Of a DNA stretch of 41,354 nt, positions 37,793 through 41,354 are shown one piece after another. Made by a program: the position numbers and the translations under genes. Source of the DNA: an uncultured Clostridia bacterium. GTDB taxonomy: Bacteria; Bacillota; Clostridia; Oscillospirales; Butyricicoccaceae. The stretch covers positions 1 through 41,354 of the forward strand of contig CANSNO010000010.1 of assembly GCA_947648385.1 (NCBI GenBank), in the 5' to 3' direction. Position 1 is the first letter of the stretch; each line of letters begins with the position of its first letter. Under the pieces are notes generated by a model. The model was not told the origin of the DNA, ran no database searches, and saw only the letters and a program-made list of their open reading frames with translations.

Positions 37793-40700
37793 ATGAACAG
37801 AAGCTTCAGCGCCAAGGCTCGCGCGCTGCTCCAGCGCCGCGGTCTCAAGAGCCGTCTGGCTTCCACGGCAAAGATTGTCAGCTGCGTGGCGGTCTTTCTG
37901 ATTTCCTATGTCCTTATAGCTCCCGTTCTTACTCAGGAGTGGGAACCCGTATGCGGTCTTGAGGAGCATACACACACCGACGAATGCTATGACGAGGTTT
38001 GGGTCGAGGATGCCGAGATAACAAACGACGCCGCCGAGACAACAGATGATACAACCGATACAGTCACGACGACCGAGCGTGTCCTTACCTGCACCGAGGC
38101 CGAGGGCCACACCCACGACAGCGGCTGCTACGAGACGGTCCGCGGCGAGCTTACCTGCACGGAAGAGGGCACCGAGGAAGAGCCTCACGAGCATGACGAC
38201 GGCTGCTATGACTGGACAGAGGAGCTTGTCTGCGATATGGCCGAGGGTCATGTCCATGACGACGGCTGCTATGAAGAGGTCACAGTAGAAAGCCAGCCCG
38301 AAGAGACCGAGACGGAGACAGAGGTCGAGCACGGCGGGAACGGCCATTGGGAGCGCGTTCTGGTCTGCGAGCTGCCCGAGCATACACACGAGGATTCCTG
38401 CTATAACTTCCATGAGGAAGACGGCAACAATTATATATGCGGCCTTGAGGCCCATACACACGGCGCCGATTGCTATTTTGAGGACGGGAGCCTGAAATGC
38501 ACGCTGCCCGAGCACACCCATAACGGCGAGTGCATAGCCGAGGGCGGCGAGAGCAAGGCCCCCACCACGATTACAGCCGAGGACGGCACGGTTAAAACGG
38601 CCGTCGAGATAAACGAGACCTTCGGTTACGAAAACGAATATGTCACAGCCGACGTCACGGTCAAGGGAAAGGTCTTTATCCCCGTCACCGAGACAGCGGA
38701 AGATACCGATGAAGAGGTCGAGGCAGTCGAGACAGAGGCCAGCGACAGCGAGAGCCAGCCTGAGACGAGCGGCTTTGAGCTTGTCATCACCGAGAGCGAC
38801 AGCGACGAGAAGTACGGCGAGTATGCCGCGCTGGCCGAGGAAGACGGCGAGGTCATGATGCTTCAGGTTCTCGATTACAGCCTGACGCTGAACGGCGAGG
38901 AGATAAGCCTTGACGGCTGCACAGTCGATGTTCAGGTCGAGGCCAAGGCCGAGCTTCAGCAGATGATGGACGCCCCCGCAAGCTCCGCCATGTACGCCAT
39001 GGAGGGCGAGACGGAAGAGAACGCCGAGAACGAAGAGGCCGACATGACGATGGAACTGGCCGCCTATTCCGATGATAACGGCTCCATGGCCTATGCCGTT
39101 ATCATGGATGCCAATCCCGATCCCAGATTTACGGTTCAGTATTACGCGTGGCTTGAGCGTGCCGTTATGGAAGAGTACAAAAACACCATAACAGATGCTC
39201 TTGAAGAAATGAACCTGAGCAACCAGCGCAAGATGCCCATTATCAATACCGACGGCGGAAGCACCGCCGAAAACAGCAATCTGGGCGGCAGGGTTCCCGT
39301 GAACGGCACCGGCAGGTACAATACGCCTAACGGCAAGTCCCTTTACACATTGAAGCTGAGGGAATCCGACGGTTCTGTGAAAACCAATCCGACACTCACG
39401 GAAATATATAAGAGCGAACAGCTGACATATAAAAAGGCCCCCGGCCTGATGTATTTCAACATCGTCAACAATAACGCCAAGAGCCAGTACACGCTGAAAG
39501 AGATATGGGTTCTTGAGGATGAGACCAAGGCGAGAGGAACAACAGAGGACGGCTGGAAGGTAGTGCCCTATACCTCGGCTATCCGCTTCACCAACAGAAA
39601 GCAGACGGCCGACGCCAACCCCGATTATATTCTTATTGACGAAAACGCTATTATCCGTCTTGTGTACGATACAAAGAGCACGGAAGAAAATATGCCCGTC
39701 AATTTCTATGATTACGATATAACCGATGGCTATATTTATACAAGCAACGCGCTGGACGGCCAGACGGCTACCAGCCAGCAGACAAATGATAAAACCTGGT
39801 ATGCCAATACTCAAAGCTTCGGTATCAACAGCAGCGAAGTAGGAAGCGGCACAAGGCTGGCTTTCGGCAACAGCAACGCCGGCACAGCTTACGGCGAGGT
39901 AAAATGGGGAGCTGAGCAGCTTAACAAGGCCAATGCAAACAGCTTTATGATAGCCACATACGGCTTGGTTCAGAAGCTGGATGAAAACGGCCACATCGTT
40001 TACAGCGACGGAGTTGCCGCTCCCAAACTGTTTAACGAGGGCGCCGCCACAGGCAAAACAAGCTACGACAAGGGCGAGTATTCCCTCAAGTTCGACCGTG
40101 TCGGCGATACCTATACGCTCAAAGCCGTAAACGGTACACAGGCCACTAATCTTGACAAGTTTTCATCTATTGCATATACCTATACTTGGGGAGCTTTGAA
40201 CGGCAAGACAAAATTGATCCACAACAACAATTTCTGGCCCATGGATTCGGCTCCCAGCTGGGGCGCCGACGGCCACGACCTGAAGTTCGGAGGCAAGGGT
40301 AATGGCTTGGAGGCTAAAAGGCAGTCTTTGAAAGGAAATCTTCCTGAAAGCGACGACGGTCAGGATCACAACAGTTATTTCGGTATGCAGTATGCCGTCA
40401 CATTCGATTTGAGCTCCAGCTATGTCGGCCCCCTGGAATATTTCTTCTTCGGCGACGACGATATGTGGGTTTTCCTAGATGACAAGCTGGTCTGCGATAT
40501 CGGCGGCGTTCACACTTCCGTCGGACAGTATGTCAACCTTTGGGACTATATCGACCGCTCCGGGCTTCTCGATGAGAACGGCAAGCCCCTCAAGACAGAG
40601 ATGCTGGATAAGGACGGCAATGTCGTTCTTGCCACAGATAAAGAAGGCAACTATATTCAGAAGGTCGATGAAAACGGCAATCCTGTTTTCGAGGCCGACG

Positions 40701-41354
40701 GCGTAACACCCGTTTACGAGGCCAAGATGACCGATAAGGTCGTGACCTACACTCTGACATTCTTCTATACCGAGCGCGGCGCCTCCGGCTCCACCTGCTG
40801 GATGCAGTTCACACTGCCCACCGTCGTTGGCGTCGACCTCGACAGCGTCCTTGATGAACAGCTCGGAGAGAACACAGGCTCCGTCAGCATTCAGAAGAAG
40901 GTCGACGGTATCGAGACCAACGAGTGGTTCGAGTTCACCATCAGCGGACTGAACGACAACTACAAGCCCCTGCTTTACAACGCCAACGGCGAGCTTATCA
41001 CTGATGAAGAGCTGATAAAAAAGAGCGGCTATATCATCGGCGGCAACAATTCTCTCTTTAAGATAAGACCCGAGGATACGCTTGTTCTGAGAAATATTCC
41101 GGCGGACACGGCCCTGAGCATTGTCGAGAAGGGTGAGTATGACGAAACCGGCTCCGGCATGGACGGTTATCAGTCCTTTGTCACAGTCGACGGAGTTGAG
41201 CAGAACACGGCCCCCGAGGCTAATATCACCATCGCGGCGGGCCAGCGCGTAAAGGTTGTCTACACCAACGTTTCCTCCTACGAGCTTCCGGCCACGGGCG
41301 GCATGGGAACCGAGATATTCTATATCGTCGGCGCGGCCCTTTGCCTGACGGCTC
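37793..41354 (+). CDS. Large LPXTG-anchored surface adhesin with Cys-His repeats (3' end cut by window)
   Basis: At least 1187 aa; runs off the right edge. The N-terminus is long and basic (AKARALLQRRGLKSR) before a hydrophobic segment at about 26-46, an export signal. Residues 54-247 hold seven C-x(n)-H-x-H-x(n)-C(Y) units. An acidic, low-complexity stretch follows (about 255-400). A fibro-slime/PA14-like domain lies at about 860-1010 with FFFGDDDMWVFLDDKL around residue 887. A pilin-type beta domain follows at about 1020-1160 (GSVSIQKKVDG). The sorting motif LPATG is at 1165-1169, followed by a hydrophobic tail; only the last few residues are missing. AAAGGGAGTG site; SARP element B upstream. 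Probably displayed on the wall by a sortase encoded elsewhere. Confidence 0.9.
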   Translation, partial: MNRSFSAKARALLQRRGLKSRLASTAKIVSCVAVFLISYVLIAPVLTQEWEPVCGLEEHTHTDECYDEVWVEDAEITNDAAETTDDTTDTVTTTERVLTCTEAEGHTHDSGCYETVRGELTCTEEGTEEEPHEHDDGCYDWTEELVCDMAEGHVHDDGCYEEVTVESQPEETETETEVEHGGNGHWERVLVCELPEHTHEDSCYNFHEEDGNNYICGLEAHTHGADCYFEDGSLKCTLPEHTHNGECIAEGGESKAPTTITAEDGTVKTAVEINETFGYENEYVTADVTVKGKVFIPVTETAEDTDEEVEAVETEASDSESQPETSGFELVITESDSDEKYGEYAALAEEDGEVMMLQVLDYSLTLNGEEISLDGCTVDVQVEAKAELQQMMDAPASSAMYAMEGETEENAENEEADMTMELAAYSDDNGSMAYAVIMDANPDPRFTVQYYAWLERAVMEEYKNTITDALEEMNLSNQRKMPIINTDGGSTAENSNLGGRVPVNGTGRYNTPNGKSLYTLKLRESDGSVKTNPTLTEIYKSEQLTYKKAPGLMYFNIVNNNAKSQYTLKEIWVLEDETKARGTTEDGWKVVPYTSAIRFTNRKQTADANPDYILIDENAIIRLVYDTKSTEENMPVNFYDYDITDGYIYTSNALDGQTATSQQTNDKTWYANTQSFGINSSEVGSGTRLAFGNSNAGTAYGEVKWGAEQLNKANANSFMIATYGLVQKLDENGHIVYSDGVAAPKLFNEGAATGKTSYDKGEYSLKFDRVGDTYTLKAVNGTQATNLDKFSSIAYTYTWGALNGKTKLIHNNNFWPMDSAPSWGADGHDLKFGGKGNGLEAKRQSLKGNLPESDDGQDHNSYFGMQYAVTFDLSSSYVGPLEYFFFGDDDMWVFLDDKLVCDIGGVHTSVGQYVNLWDYIDRSGLLDENGKPLKTEMLDKDGNVVLATDKEGNYIQKVDENGNPVFEADGVTPVYEAKMTDKVVTYTLTFFYTERGASGSTCWMQFTLPTVVGVDLDSVLDEQLGENTGSVSIQKKVDGIETNEWFEFTISGLNDNYKPLLYNANGELITDEELIKKSGYIIGGNNSLFKIRPEDTLVLRNIPADTALSIVEKGEYDETGSGMDGYQSFVTVDGVEQNTAPEANITIAAGQRVKVVYTNVSSYELPATGGMGTEIFYIVGAALCLTA
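37952..38533 (+). repeat. Seven coding Cys-His-x-His-Cys repeats in the adhesin
   Basis: Units start at C54, C100, C122, C147, C192, C216 and C236. Typical forms are CGLEEHTHTDECY and CELPEHTHEDSCY: Cys, then H-x-H, then Cys (six followed by Tyr). Spacing between first Cys and the His pair varies from 4 to 9 residues. The pattern suits zinc binding or disulfide pairing. Confidence 0.85.

Noticed and set aside
37748..39994. A 748-codon open frame antisense to the adhesin gene
   Set aside because: The plus strand has a ribosome site, promoter, export signal, regular repeats and LPATG motif. The minus reading is a by-product of the adhesin's codon bias and has no recognisable domain or start site.

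Overview
The window reads as chromosomal DNA of an endospore-forming anaerobe of the class Clostridia (Bacillota). Evidence: SpmA/SpmB and SleB sporulation genes, an AbrB-type regulator with a C-terminal zinc knuckle, RNase Y, DivIVA, a split folate C1 pathway (Fhs + FchA + FolD), LPXTG-type and SLH-type surface proteins, and strong AGGAGG ribosome-binding sites. Base composition looks moderately GC-rich. No family or genus can be fixed from this sequence alone. There are no rRNA genes, CRISPR arrays, transposases or phage genes.

Layout. 1-1461: AbrB-type regulator and divergent spmAB. 1469-7864 (minus): a full phosphate operon pstS-pstC-pstA-pstB-phoU-phoB-phoR, tightly packed, whose PstS has its two halves in swapped order. 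8030-9612 (minus): rsmI and a TrmN6-like methyltransferase; sleB is divergent. 10491-13308 (plus): rny and an M20D amidohydrolase. 13329-13516: a run of six perfect hairpins. 13529-18265 (minus): one-carbon operon fhs-fchA-folD followed by two small genes, preceded by an AbrB-family permease; this FolD lacks the cyclohydrolase residues and FchA probably replaces that activity. 18330-20436 (minus): D-cysteine desulfhydrase-like gene and an alpha/beta hydrolase whose nucleophile Ser is Ala. 20594-26676: polysaccharide deacetylase, creatininase and aminotransferase genes (the last two diverging from a perfectly symmetrical promoter), a frameshifted remnant, an orphan membrane protein and purB. 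26830-28940: a detached 4Fe-4S protein behind a MerR-type promoter, a nitrilase-family amidase and divIVA. 28941-29561: a hairpin-rich, gene-free stretch ending in tRNA-Arg(CCG), with a duplicated tRNA 5' half and an inverted anticodon arm. 29744-34593: soluble hybrid histidine kinase, SLH protein, TfoX-N protein, MATE transporter.

The most system-like part is 34719 to the right edge. It holds a SARP/BTAD-type regulator, two small unrecognised proteins, a signal peptidase I, and a very large LPATG-anchored surface protein with seven Cys-His repeats and a fibro-slime-like domain, which runs off the window. Two 40-bp promoter elements, one before the small genes and one before the adhesin, share TGTGACC-N4-TxxGACC-N9-TAyAAT geometry. 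That is the arrangement expected of a SARP target, so the block looks like a self-contained regulon that builds and exports one surface protein.

All calls come from reading the sequence; no database search was run. Promoter and operator calls rest on pattern matching and are less certain than the gene calls.
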